Of a stretch of 18,396 nt of DNA, positions 1 to 7,430 are shown in pieces. Positions within the stretch are counted from its first letter, which is position 1. Each line of letters starts with the position of its first letter. The notes beneath the pieces were generated by a model. It was given only the letters and a program-made list of their open reading frames with translations. It made no database searches and had not been told where the DNA came from. The DNA is from Angelobacter sp036502105 (GTDB taxonomy: Bacteria; Acidobacteriota; Terriglobia; Terriglobales; Acidobacteriaceae). The stretch covers positions 1 to 18,396 of the forward strand of contig DASXZE010000230.1 in the NCBI GenBank assembly GCA_036502105.1, written 5' to 3'. A program made the translations under genes and the position numbers.

Positions 1-114
1 AATATTACAGAAGCCTAACACCAGCACCGCCATTGTATTTTGGCAGCAGATCATTAATCCTTTGACCACTTACTGCCGGCCGCGTTATTTGCAGCAAGGT
101 TTCTCTTTCCTTCG

Positions 115-498
115 ATGCCCATCCACCCAACCCTCACCCGCGAACTCGCTAAATCCAAACGCCTCCTGAAATTCTTCAACTCCCTCCCCGACTCCACGCG
201 CAACTGGATCGACCACTCCATCCGCGAAGTCAAAAAAGAAGAGACGCGCCAGCGCCGTGCCCAGCACGCCGCCGAATACCTGATGGAGACCATGGAAGCC
301 GAACTCGATCCACTGCCGCTCATCCAGGCCGCCTTCGCCCGTAACGCCCGCGCCCGCCAGGGATGGGAGCTCATGCCGCAATCACTCCGCCGCCAATATC
401 TCATCGCCATCCTCCGCAGTCGCTTTCCCGACACTCGCGCCGCCAATCTTGCCAATACCCTGCTCGAAGCCGCCCAATATGCTGACAAACACGCTTGA
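115..498 (+). CDS. YdeI/OmpD-associated (OmdA-like) small protein
   Basis: This 127-aa protein resembles the C-terminal helical domain of YdeI/OmpD-associated (OmdA) proteins, sometimes labelled bacteriocin-protection proteins. The family hallmark is a helix ending in a SxRRxYL-like stretch, followed by a 'TRA..iA..le' helix. It is visible at about residues 70-122 (SLRRQYLIAI, then DTRAANLANTLLEA). A second, more diverged copy seems to occupy residues 8-60 (LPDSTRNWIDH, then ETRQRRAQHAAEYL), so the protein may consist of two tandem modules without the usual N-terminal DUF1801-type domain. There is no signal peptide or membrane segment, so it is probably cytoplasmic. The ATG at 115 has only a weak purine-rich stretch upstream. 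It stands alone, with about 260 non-coding bases after it. The molecular function of the family is poorly defined. I am fairly sure of the family and unsure of the role. Confidence 0.75.
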   Translation: MPIHPTLTRELAKSKRLLKFFNSLPDSTRNWIDHSIREVKKEETRQRRAQHAAEYLMETMEAELDPLPLIQAAFARNARARQGWELMPQSLRRQYLIAILRSRFPDTRAANLANTLLEAAQYADKHA

Positions 499-760
499 AC
501 TACTACGCCAGTCGCGCCGGCGGTGCTGTGGGGTTCGGTGACCCAGTCGCCCGGCCGTTGATCGGTATCCCAACATAAATCCGTACCTTCTGAAACCCGC
601 TATCCCGAGCGCCGCTTTTGCGCGAGGGATCTGCTCCGCTGAATATTGGTTGCAAATCCCTCAGCCCCTCATTCTTTCTCGCACTCTTGTATTCTCGACA
701 AAGAGCTGACAAATAGAGAACTTTCTGGCCAGGCTGTATAGAGCCATTTAGAATCGCAAA

Positions 761-1835
761 ATGTCCCGTCTACTAAGAAGCCTTATCGTGCTCACGCTTT
801 GCGTGCCGGCTCTCCATGCGCAATGGGAAAAATCGGCTCTGCCCTTCGACGCGACTGCAATTTCCAGCAATGGTTCCAGTTTGTTGATTTGCGGCGCTGA
901 AGCGGGAATTGCATCATCTTCTTGACGGGGGCATCAACTGGCACGTCCGCAACCACCAGGAAAAAATGCCGAAGCTTCTATCCATCGGCTTTTCCGCTCC
1001 TGACTTGGGCTATGCCGGTTGCGAGGGAGGCTTATTGCTATTGACAGTCAATGGCGGCGCAACCTGGCAGCAACTCCCCGTTGCGTTTTCTGAGTCCGTG
1101 CTCGACCTCTCTTTTGCCGACGCGCAGCACGGAATTGTCTTAACAACCGCTGCGGTACTCTATACCAACGATGGTGGTAAAAGCTGGCAGTCACTGCCGT
1201 CAGCGCAGTTTCCAGAATTGAAAGAATTTAAGTTCGTGTTGGAAGTAGCCGCGCTCGGGAATACTGCGGCGGTACTACTTAAAAGCGGGCCGGCGCAGTT
1301 CTATGATCAGCGCTTGATCTCCACCCAGGACGCTGGCCATACCTGGAAAACTGCCCCATTTGAACACATGACCATTAACAATCTCCTGGTAGTGCAAGGT
1401 GAATACTGGGTAGTAGGAACCGAGGTGATTGACCGGGAAAACCATGGCGGTCACGCGGTCGCTGTGACACTCCACTCGATCGACGGTCTTACCTGGGACC
1501 GCGGGCCGAAGCCGTTGATTGATACCAACAATGCCTGTCGCCCTGAAGGTTGTCTTATGTGGAATGGCGTGTATTTTCACGCATTCGTTCCCCACGGCGA
1601 AATTTATACTTTCCCCTCGTGGAGTGATCCTTCTGTGAAAAACGGGCGCACCACAAATTCTCTCCGCCCTTCTTTCCGCGCCACGCAATGGGCGGCCACA
1701 AACTCGCGGATCTGCTCCTTCATGCCAGACTTGCGATGCGCCAATACTCTCATCGCGCCGACATTGCCACAACATGGTGGTCCCGCGCCCGCTCTTGGTG
1801 CTTTCGAGCTTAAGCCAAACAAGGCAATACGCTAG
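761..1835 (+). pseudogene. YCF48/BNR-repeat secreted protein, broken by a one-base frameshift
   Basis: The C-terminal ~300 residues (open from 888, first usable start TTG 909) carry YCF48/BNR-type beta-propeller repeats: DGGINW, NGGATW, DGGKSW, DAGHTW and DGLTWD. In the YCF48/Hcf136 family these repeats form a propeller. In heterotrophs such proteins are secreted and of unknown function. That reading frame lacks an N-terminus. In another frame, ATG 761 starts a good signal peptide (MSRLLRSLIVLTLCVPALHA) and continues as propeller-like sequence to a TGA at 923-925, exactly where the first DGGINW repeat should begin. Dropping one base within 917-923 joins the two into ...GIASSSDGGINW..., which is what the family predicts. 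The gene is therefore either a recent pseudogene or carries a sequencing error. The tail from about residue 235 of the second frame (Pro/Ser/Arg-rich) is less propeller-like. Upstream spacing shows no strong ribosome binding site. Confidence 0.7.
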
Positions 1836-1866
1836 GCTTGCGCGCAATGCGAGAGGTCACTAGCCC

Positions 1867-2421
1867 CTATTTCTTCGCCGCAGCGCCTGCAGCCTTCGTG
1901 CCTTTGCCATCCATGACCGTTGCAAAGTTTGTGCCGTCTTGTGACATCTCAAGTTTGAACTCGTAGGAAGTTGCCGAGGTCTCGGTGAGGATAAAGTGGC
2001 TCTTTATCGGCTGACCCCCCACAACCATGTCGCCAGTCCAGGTCCACACCTTGCCATCAAACGTGCCGGTAGCATGAATCGGCGATCCACTACTGTTGAA
2101 CTCGTCATAGGTATAAACCTTCTTGTCTGTGTCATACCCATAGATAGATAACGCAGACTCCTTGCCCGTGGGGCTGGTTCCCTGCGAATGCACCACCAGA
2201 TAAAAACCGCCTTGCATCCATTCCCCGCGGTTTGTTCCTGCAAACTTCCCACCCGGCCCCATCGCCCCGGGCTTCATGTCACCGGTTTCCTTCCATGAGC
2301 CAAGATAAAAGTTAAGGTTCTTCAGCTCTGCACCCGGCTTGGGCATCTGCGGCGCCTGCGCCGTCGCAAACAAAGTTGAAAGCAATACTGCGGACAAGAG
2401 AATCGTTGAGAAGCGTTTCAT
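1867..2421 (-). CDS. DUF1579-family secreted protein
   Basis: A 184-aa protein with a clear signal peptide (basic MKRF, hydrophobic core, cleavage near ATAQA at residues 18-22). The mature part matches the DUF1579 pattern: an opening 'LNFYLGSWKETG' motif (about 36-47), then alternating beta strands with 'GYDTDKKVYTYDEFNSSG' (about 95-112) and 'GTFDGKVWTWTGDM' (about 119-132). The family is predicted to form a lipocalin-like or calycin-like barrel. No enzymatic role is established. It ends in an Ala/Lys-rich tail. The start is well supported: GGAG at 2429-2432 on the minus strand lies 7 nt before ATG 2421. It converges with the broken YCF48-like gene, only about 30 bp apart. Likely exported to the periplasm or beyond. 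Confidence 0.85.
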   Translation of the reverse strand: MKRFSTILLSAVLLSTLFATAQAPQMPKPGAELKNLNFYLGSWKETGDMKPGAMGPGGKFAGTNRGEWMQGGFYLVVHSQGTSPTGKESALSIYGYDTDKKVYTYDEFNSSGSPIHATGTFDGKVWTWTGDMVVGGQPIKSHFILTETSATSYEFKLEMSQDGTNFATVMDGKGTKAAGAAAKK

Positions 2422-2577
2422 GCTTTATCTCCTTCAAGTCGTAGAGGGGGGATAGCTTCGCGCCCAAATGTTACCTCTCGACTGTAAGGCCGTCAATCGA
2501 CCATGGCTCTTCCTCGACGACGCTTGAGCTCCTGGACTATTGTGCTACAAGCTTTCTTCCGTGAAGCCCATGCGCTG

Positions 2578-2730
2578 TTAGTGAATGCGTGAGCAGCCGT
2601 CGAGCAGCAGCGCAAAGAATATGGCCAGTAGCGCTGAGAGCAGGATCGTCCAACTAATGCAGCGAGTCCAGGTAAGAAGCATGGGAGTAATGCTGTGCTG
2701 AATCTGATTTTGTGAGTTGGTGTGTGCCAT
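2578..2730 (-). CDS. small single-pass membrane protein, unrecognised (50 aa)
   Basis: I do not recognise this small ORF. It encodes 50 residues: a polar N-terminus (MAHTNSQNQIQHS), a long hydrophobic segment around residues 27-44 (WTILLSALLAIFFALLLD), and a short tail with one Cys (GCSRIH). The start is chosen because GGAGG (minus strand, 2741-2745) sits 10 nt before ATG 2730. The frame stays open further upstream, but that part is low-complexity translation without family character. An AT-rich stretch around 2795-2812 on the same strand could hold a promoter. It lies between two unrelated secreted-protein genes. Its reality rests on the ribosome binding site plus the membrane helix only. 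Confidence 0.4.
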   Translation of the reverse strand: MAHTNSQNQIQHSITPMLLTWTRCISWTILLSALLAIFFALLLDGCSRIH

Positions 2731-2962
2731 GAGTTGACAACCTCCGCCGGGAATTGCAGTATGCGGAAATGCAAGAAGTCTGCCAGTAGTTAAGTTATTG
2801 ATATATAAGCAGATACTTTCACCCCGGGCCTGCGCTGCTGTGGCCGAAGGAAGACAGTGTGGCTGCAATCCCACAGAGGTGTGAATCATCGCAAACTTGC
2901 GTCCGCCGCGACCTTTGCGGTCAAGCCTTGGCTGCCTTGCTGACCACTGACTGCAGTCTGCC

Positions 2963-2994
2963 AAAGAAAAAAGCCAGGCTCGTGAGAACCTGGC
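2963..2994 (-). terminator. Rho-independent terminator after the repeat-anchored membrane protein gene
   Basis: Read on the minus strand, GCCAGG pairs with CCTGGC across a 10-nt loop and is followed directly by a T-rich run (TTTTTTCTTT). It lies about 30 bp past the stop codon of the gene ending at 3023, so it should end that transcript. Confidence 0.85.
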
Positions 2995-3022
2995 CTGTTG
3001 CTATTTTTCACTGTGCTCTCCC

Positions 3023-3988
3023 TTACTGTTGAGAGTTGTTTGCTGGAACCGGCTCAGTCGCCGTTTCACTGGTGGCCACCACCGGCGCTGGCTCGGACTT
3101 GATCTTTACCGTGGTCATAATCCGTTCCAGTCTGTCGAAGACCTGCAAGTGGTCCATCGGTTTGGTGGTTCCCGGAGCATCTGCCACGCCCAGGGCAAAT
3201 TCGTAGCACGCACCGTTTTCAAAGTGATGGTAGTAGCGTGCTTCGCTCTGCTCGGTTACGTTTTCAGTCTTGGCAAACTCCACGCCCAGAATGTTTGCTT
3301 TCACCGGCAGGATCGAGTCGTCGCTGGCATCCACCGGCGGATTGGTCGATACTTCACTCTGCTCCGGCGTGCTGGCAAACTTACTGCACTGGTCCGCGCT
3401 TACGTTTTTGATCACGCTCGCCTTGAAGTATGACGATGCGCGCGTTCCAGGCAATACCAGCGTGGTCAGCGTCTGGCCGCCGGCTTCAGTAAAGTTCATT
3501 GCCACCGGATCAGGCCACGCAGTCTCTTTGCTGTCTTTTTCCGGCGTCAACATGGTGTAAGTCTTCGGATAGCGGAACGAAACGCCATACGTGCTGTTGG
3601 TGTAGGTTGCAATGGAAGCGCGCTTGATCGTTTTCTTCTTTTCGATCACCGCTTCAACTTTGTTTTCCAGCTTGCTTTCTGAAGAGGTTTGCGGAGCCAC
3701 CGGATTGCCAATGCTCTGGCTCAGGCTGCTCTGGGTTGCAGAATTCACCGGCACGTTCTTGCTTTTGCTGCCGGAACAGCCGTTGAAATCCAGCAAGAAG
3801 GCCAGGGCCATTACGGCTGTGGCGGCCGCTGTTGCCGCGCCGCCAATCACGCGTGCGCGCCTGGTTGAACCGCTCTGTATTGCGTTGGCTTCATAAGCCT
3901 TCGGGTTAAAAGATTTTGAGTTACTGGTTTTCAGATCAGAAGACTTTAGATTAGAAGATTTTGGATCAGATGATTTTGGGTTCGTCAT
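3023..3988 (-). CDS. membrane-anchored protein with pentapeptide-repeat N-terminus, function unknown
   Basis: A 321-aa protein that I cannot assign to a named family. Residues 3-30 are about six five-residue repeats of the form [ND]-x-K-S-S (NPKSS, DPKSS, NLKSS, DLKTS, NSKSF, NPK). They are encoded by a 15-bp DNA repeat. A basic stretch (RRAR, 43-46) precedes one membrane helix at about 47-68, so the repeat should be cytoplasmic and the rest periplasmic. A Ser/Gln-rich linker follows (about 72-110), then a globular region from about 128 that opens with 'YTNSTYGVSFRYPKTYTM', a pattern like PsbP/lipoprotein-type domains. Two Cys residues (in DQCSKF and GACYEF) could form a disulphide. It ends in a Pro/Thr/Val tail. 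The start is strongly supported by GGAGGTGA 7 nt upstream of the ATG. It is followed by a terminator, so it is probably monocistronic. Confidence 0.7.
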   Translation of the reverse strand: MTNPKSSDPKSSNLKSSDLKTSNSKSFNPKAYEANAIQSGSTRRARVIGGAATAAATAVMALAFLLDFNGCSGSKSKNVPVNSATQSSLSQSIGNPVAPQTSSESKLENKVEAVIEKKKTIKRASIATYTNSTYGVSFRYPKTYTMLTPEKDSKETAWPDPVAMNFTEAGGQTLTTLVLPGTRASSYFKASVIKNVSADQCSKFASTPEQSEVSTNPPVDASDDSILPVKANILGVEFAKTENVTEQSEARYYHHFENGACYEFALGVADAPGTTKPMDHLQVFDRLERIMTTVKIKSEPAPVVATSETATEPVPANNSQQ

Positions 3989-3995
3989 GTTTGTT

Positions 3996-4017
3996 TCACC
4001 TCCGCTGCACTAGCAGC
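3996..4017 (-). promoter_or_regulatory. strong ribosome binding site with a small adjacent hairpin
   Basis: On the minus strand, GGAGGTGA (3996-4003) lies 7 nt before the ATG at 3988. Directly upstream, GCTGC and GCAGC (4004-4008 and 4013-4017) can pair around a 4-nt loop. The site fixes the start of the gene. Whether the small hairpin affects translation is speculation. Confidence 0.5.
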
Positions 4018-4189
4018 ACCTATCTGTATTGCATGAGGTGAACCAAACGTGAATCCACTGATTCTGCGCGGGTTAGCGCGATGGCGCAGGCACGAAAATC
4101 GTGGCTGCTAAAACACGTGTGTGCGCCCAGACACAATTTCATCAGTGCAAGCGCACACAGAGAAAAATGAACTCTTGCAGGCAGGGTTA

Positions 4190-4948
4190 CTACTTCACTT
4201 TCTTCCACACAACGTCTTCATTATTTCTGCGGTCAATCGCCGACACAACTTTGCCGTCATCACTTGTGCCAAAGAGCCAGCGGCCTTCAACGCCTTTGCG
4301 GAAAAATATGTCTGAGCCTTCTGGAATCAGCTCCACCCTGGGAGCGCTGCCGCGCTGTACATATAGATGGTCGCCTTCAAACGTGACCTCAGTCTTTCTC
4401 TCGCCCAGCTCGTATGTCCCGGCATAGCCGGCAAACTTGCTCACATCAGCTTCTCCGGGAGCGGGATCTTCGTAATAGCGCATCACCTGTGTCGCCACAA
4501 TCTGCCACTGCCCTTTGCGGCGCATCCATGTATCAATCTGGTGGTAGCGCGCAGTGAGCTGCTGGCCAAAGATGACCTCAGTCTCATCGGCGTCATAGCT
4601 CAGAATGGCCACGTCATTTTCAATATGGCTCTGCGGCTTCACAATTTTGATAACGCCGGAATATCCCCTGGGCATGGGCTCAACATCTTTCAGCAATGCC
4701 GCCTTGTCCATGGTCCGGCCCTTCTCATCTGAGTAGAGTACGTCGTCAGCATAGTACTTCTTGAAGGGCTCCTGGTTTCCCGGAGGAACGGCGTCAAACA
4801 TTTCCTGCGACCGGCGCACCAACTCGTCTTGCGTGATGGTCGGCACATTCGCTGCAGGTTCATTCGCCGGACGTTTATTTGAAGCACCATGCAGACCTGC
4901 GGCGACTGCAGCCGTCAATAAAACGGCAATAAAAAATCTGGTTTTCAC
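4190..4948 (-). CDS. secreted SnoaL/NTF2-like (DUF4440-type) protein
   Basis: A 252-aa protein with a signal peptide (MKTRFFIAVLLTAAVAAGLHG). Residues about 38-160 show the pattern of an NTF2/SnoaL-like domain of the DUF4440 type: an opening helix (ITQDELVRRSQEMFDAV), 'YYADDVLYSDEKGRTMDKAALL', and closing strands 'YHQIDTWMRRKGQWQIVATQVMR'. A C-terminal region (about 172-252, 'FAGYAGTYELGERKTEVTFEGDHLYVQ') resembles the small beta domain often fused to such proteins and to beta-lactamase-like proteins (DUF3471-like). Family members range from enzymes to ligand-binding proteins, so no reaction can be assigned. The start codon is GTG at 4948, supported by GGGGAG on the minus strand (4955-4960) with 6-nt spacing. 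It appears to be a single gene. The 180-bp spacer upstream contains a 7-bp tandem repeat. Confidence 0.8.
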   Translation of the reverse strand: MKTRFFIAVLLTAAVAAGLHGASNKRPANEPAANVPTITQDELVRRSQEMFDAVPPGNQEPFKKYYADDVLYSDEKGRTMDKAALLKDVEPMPRGYSGVIKIVKPQSHIENDVAILSYDADETEVIFGQQLTARYHQIDTWMRRKGQWQIVATQVMRYYEDPAPGEADVSKFAGYAGTYELGERKTEVTFEGDHLYVQRGSAPRVELIPEGSDIFFRKGVEGRWLFGTSDDGKVVSAIDRRNNEDVVWKKVK

Positions 4949-5081
4949 GGTGGACTCCCCAGGAGAAAAGTGAATGTTCTAGAAGAATGTAACACTCATT
5001 CAGCCGCGTGGATCAACGCTGGGACGAAATGCATTTCGCAAGGGATGAACAGTACGCGCGAAGCTGCAAAAATGATGGGAA

Positions 5082-5109
5082 CCAAAAGCCAAAAGCCAAA
5101 AGCCAAAAA
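5082..5109. repeat. heptanucleotide tandem repeat (CCAAAAG)x4
   Basis: Four consecutive 7-bp units CCAAAAG lie head to tail, the last ending in A instead of G. They lie between the stop codon of the ATP-grasp gene and the start of the minus-strand SnoaL-like gene, within that gene's presumed promoter region. This kind of repeat is prone to slippage. Confidence 0.85.
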
Positions 5110-5132
5110 GCAATCGCGCTCGCGGCAATCTT

Positions 5133-6194
5133 TTATGAAAGATGCAGCCGATCGCGCTGCCGGCGGTCCGTCCGCGCGCACTTGATAATCTCCGCGATCA
5201 TGTCCGCATACGAGCGTCCGGATTTTTTTGCGGCCATAAAAAATTCTGAATTGCTGGAAAGCCACGGATTGGGATTGGCCTCTATCAGATACACTTCGCC
5301 TTTGTCCGTGAGCCGCATGTCGATGCGTCCATAGTCGCGCAGCTTAAGCACGCGATAGGCATTGAGCGCCGTTGAACACAGCAAATCGTGCGTCTCTTCT
5401 TTCAAATCTTCCACTGGCGCAGACTTGGTGAGCTTGTAAGCGTCACTGTCTTTCTCCCACTTTACTTCCATGCCGGCAACTTTGGGCATGCCTTCCGGCA
5501 AGCGTGAGAGATCCAGCTCCACCAGCGGCAGTACCTCAGGATTTTGATTGCCCAGAACGCCTGCGTAAATTTCGCGGCCTTCAATATATTCTTCAATCAA
5601 TGCAGGACAGTTAAATTCCTCCTGCACATAGTGGATACGCTCCATCAGCTCTTTCACGCTGCCCACCACCGCGCCTTGATCAATGCCCAGTGATCCATCT
5701 TCTGAGACCGGCTTAACGATCAGCGGAAAAGAAATGTCCTGCGAGTGCTCAAGTTTTCCCTGATAACAGGTGGCGAAATATGGCGTGCGGATGTTATGAA
5801 ACTGAAATAATTTTTTGGCGACGCCCTTGTCCTGCGCCAGATACAAACCCTGTGGCCCTGCGCCGGTATAAGGACGGCCAAGCAGATCCAGGAACGCGGC
5901 AACGTGCATTTCCATGGTGTCATCGCCGGCATACGATTCAATCAGGTTGAAATATAAGTCAGTTTCGTTGCGGGCCAGCGATGTTAGAGTCTTATCACCG
6001 CCATCCAGAACAAGATAGCTGGGCTCATGGCCGAGCTTCTCCAGGGCCTCAAAAATTTCTTCGCGGTCGTGCTTCTCTCTTTTTTTTACGCGCTTTTTAG
6101 CGCCGCGCTTTTTCTTTTTCTCCGGCTCCGGCGCAGCCTCTTCTTCTTCAAACCAGTTCTCGTAAAGCACCGTGATTTTTAATTTACTGTCCAT
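5133..6194 (-). CDS. D-Ala-D-Ala ligase-like ATP-grasp amide ligase
   Basis: A 353-aa ATP-grasp protein related to D-alanine-D-alanine ligase. Catalytic ATP/Mg elements are visible: 'FPLIVKPVSEDGSLGID' (K161, nucleotide binding, flexible loop), 'ALIEEYIEGREIYAGVLG' (198-215), 'YGRIDMRL' (D292) and 'LIEANPNPWLSSNSEF' (E305 and N307, the usual Mg ligands). The N-terminal domain departs from Ddl. The GG-x-S-x-E signature that binds the first D-Ala is absent, and instead strand 1 (KITVLYENW) runs into an acidic then Lys/Arg-rich insert at residues 16-43. The region 'LARNETDLYFNLIESYAGDD' still matches the Ddl fold. The substrate is therefore probably not D-Ala. The start is ATG 6194; an in-frame TTG at 6227 adds 11 unconvincing residues. 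It lies 61 bp behind the metallopeptidase gene on the same strand, probably in one operon. Cytoplasmic, no signal peptide. Confidence 0.85.
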   Translation of the reverse strand: MDSKLKITVLYENWFEEEEAAPEPEKKKKRGAKKRVKKREKHDREEIFEALEKLGHEPSYLVLDGGDKTLTSLARNETDLYFNLIESYAGDDTMEMHVAAFLDLLGRPYTGAGPQGLYLAQDKGVAKKLFQFHNIRTPYFATCYQGKLEHSQDISFPLIVKPVSEDGSLGIDQGAVVGSVKELMERIHYVQEEFNCPALIEEYIEGREIYAGVLGNQNPEVLPLVELDLSRLPEGMPKVAGMEVKWEKDSDAYKLTKSAPVEDLKEETHDLLCSTALNAYRVLKLRDYGRIDMRLTDKGEVYLIEANPNPWLSSNSEFFMAAKKSGRSYADMIAEIIKCARTDRRQRDRLHLS

Positions 6195-6255
6195 ATTGTT
6201 TCCACCACAATTGTTCCGCTCGTTCAATGCAGCTGATTACTTGGATGCCGTTGCA

Positions 6256-7272
6256 TCAGGTCTGCACAAACTTTCCTCGTGTCACATAATTCATGGCCAA
6301 AGCTGTAGCGTACACCGTAATTTCTGTCAGGTAATCTTTTTCCAGCTTCACGTCGGCGCGCAAGTCCATTTCACCCACGCGCGTCTCAATGGCCTCCACC
6401 AGCTTCTTGATTAAAGACCGGGGCACTCCGCTCCAGTACGTAAGTTTATCGACCAGAGATTTATGGTTTTCGCGCAGCAACTCCACGGCTGGCCGCACGC
6501 CGGTTTTACGTTTGCGTCCTGCTTTAAAGATGTCTTGCAGATCGGCGTCCAGCAGCAACTCGCCGGGAGATGGCTGCTCGCTCATCGCTTCTTCATAAAA
6601 TTCTGCGACCGTGGATTCCATTTCGTCCACGGTAATGTCGGTCCGTCCGCGCGGGCGCACCGGATCGGTCTTGCCCAGCCGCCGGAAAGTTTTGTCCACG
6701 TAGCGGAGTTTTTCCATGGCGCCCCAGCCTTTATATTTCTGGCGCCAGCGCGAGTTCGGCGTCAGCCACACGGCAAAGGTTTCAGAAAAATCTTCATCCG
6801 GATGTTTCTGCGCGTACCAGCCTTCCATGTGCCGCACAAAGCTCCGTGAAAAAGGAATCGGACGGTAGGCATCACGATACGGCTTGCGATACGGGCCAAA
6901 TATCTGCTTCCACTCCGGTGTTTTATGCAGCGCGTAAGCGTAGTTAATGGCGTGGCCGGCCTCATGCCGCAGATACATCATGATCTGGCGCGAGTCTTCC
7001 AGATCATTCATTTCTTTTTCCAGGCGAGACAGTTTGGGATCAGCCAGGTAAAACGGTATGCCGATGATGGGCTCGCCGGAGGGGCATCCCCACTCGTCTG
7101 TGAGGTAGCAGGCAGGGCGGAATTTTTTCAGGCCTTTGCGGTCGAGTTCGCGATAAAGCTGTTGCACAAAGCGCTCCAGCGGAGACCCTTCCAACTTAAG
7201 TCCTAAGTCGCGAATGGGCTTTCCCAGGATTTCCTGAACTTCCGGTGGTGTTTTTTCAAAGGCGGCGCGCAA
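6256..7272 (-). CDS. putative zinc-binding metallopeptidase (HExxH)
   Basis: A 338-aa soluble protein with a gluzincin-like active site: HEAGH at 103-107 (H103 and H107 zinc ligands, E104 catalytic) and a downstream glutamate in DFSETFAVWL (E164) as the likely third ligand. It matches the proteins usually annotated 'putative zinc-binding metallopeptidase', including the conserved 'YRDAYRPIPFSRSFVRHMEGWYAQ' region between the two motifs. A charged C-terminal helical region (about 215-338) follows. No signal peptide is seen, so it should work in the cytoplasm. The start is TTG at 7272: an in-frame TAA lies seven codons upstream, there is no ATG before the core domain, and GGCGGAG on the minus strand (7278-7284) is 5 nt away. 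It is the first gene of a two-gene unit with the ATP-grasp ligase. Peptidase activity is inferred from the motifs, and the substrate is unknown. Confidence 0.8.
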   Translation of the reverse strand: MRAAFEKTPPEVQEILGKPIRDLGLKLEGSPLERFVQQLYRELDRKGLKKFRPACYLTDEWGCPSGEPIIGIPFYLADPKLSRLEKEMNDLEDSRQIMMYLRHEAGHAINYAYALHKTPEWKQIFGPYRKPYRDAYRPIPFSRSFVRHMEGWYAQKHPDEDFSETFAVWLTPNSRWRQKYKGWGAMEKLRYVDKTFRRLGKTDPVRPRGRTDITVDEMESTVAEFYEEAMSEQPSPGELLLDADLQDIFKAGRKRKTGVRPAVELLRENHKSLVDKLTYWSGVPRSLIKKLVEAIETRVGEMDLRADVKLEKDYLTEITVYATALAMNYVTRGKFVQT

Positions 7273-7277
7273 GCAGT

Positions 7278-7284
7278 CTCCGCC
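7278..7284 (-). promoter_or_regulatory. ribosome binding site fixing a TTG start
   Basis: GGCGGAG on the minus strand lies 5 nt before TTG 7272. With the in-frame stop just upstream and no nearby ATG, it supports TTG as the start of the metallopeptidase. Confidence 0.55.
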
Positions 7285-7430
7285 TGAAGATTAGCACAGC
7301 CGCACGGGCCGGAGCAGTGCCTGCGGGCATACCCCAAAGCACATTCCCAGACACCCCAGGCGGTGCTCTCAAGGGTTGGGTACCACGGTTACAAGAAAGG
7401 TGATTGCGCCAAGGCGAACCTTTAGAGACA

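Noticed and set aside
1838..1847. TTGCGCGCAA palindrome between two convergent genes
   Set aside because: Too short for a terminator and without a T-run. A 10-bp GC-rich palindrome is expected by chance in this composition.
2502..2591. Plus-strand 29-codon ORF starting MALPRRRLSSW
   Set aside because: Short, without a Shine-Dalgarno, and antisense to the end of the 50-aa membrane ORF. Nothing supports a gene or a gene remnant.
3029..3896. Three long plus-strand frames opposite the repeat-anchored membrane protein
   Set aside because: The minus-strand gene has a strong ribosome binding site, a membrane helix and a terminator. The opposite frames have none of these and are a by-product of codon bias.
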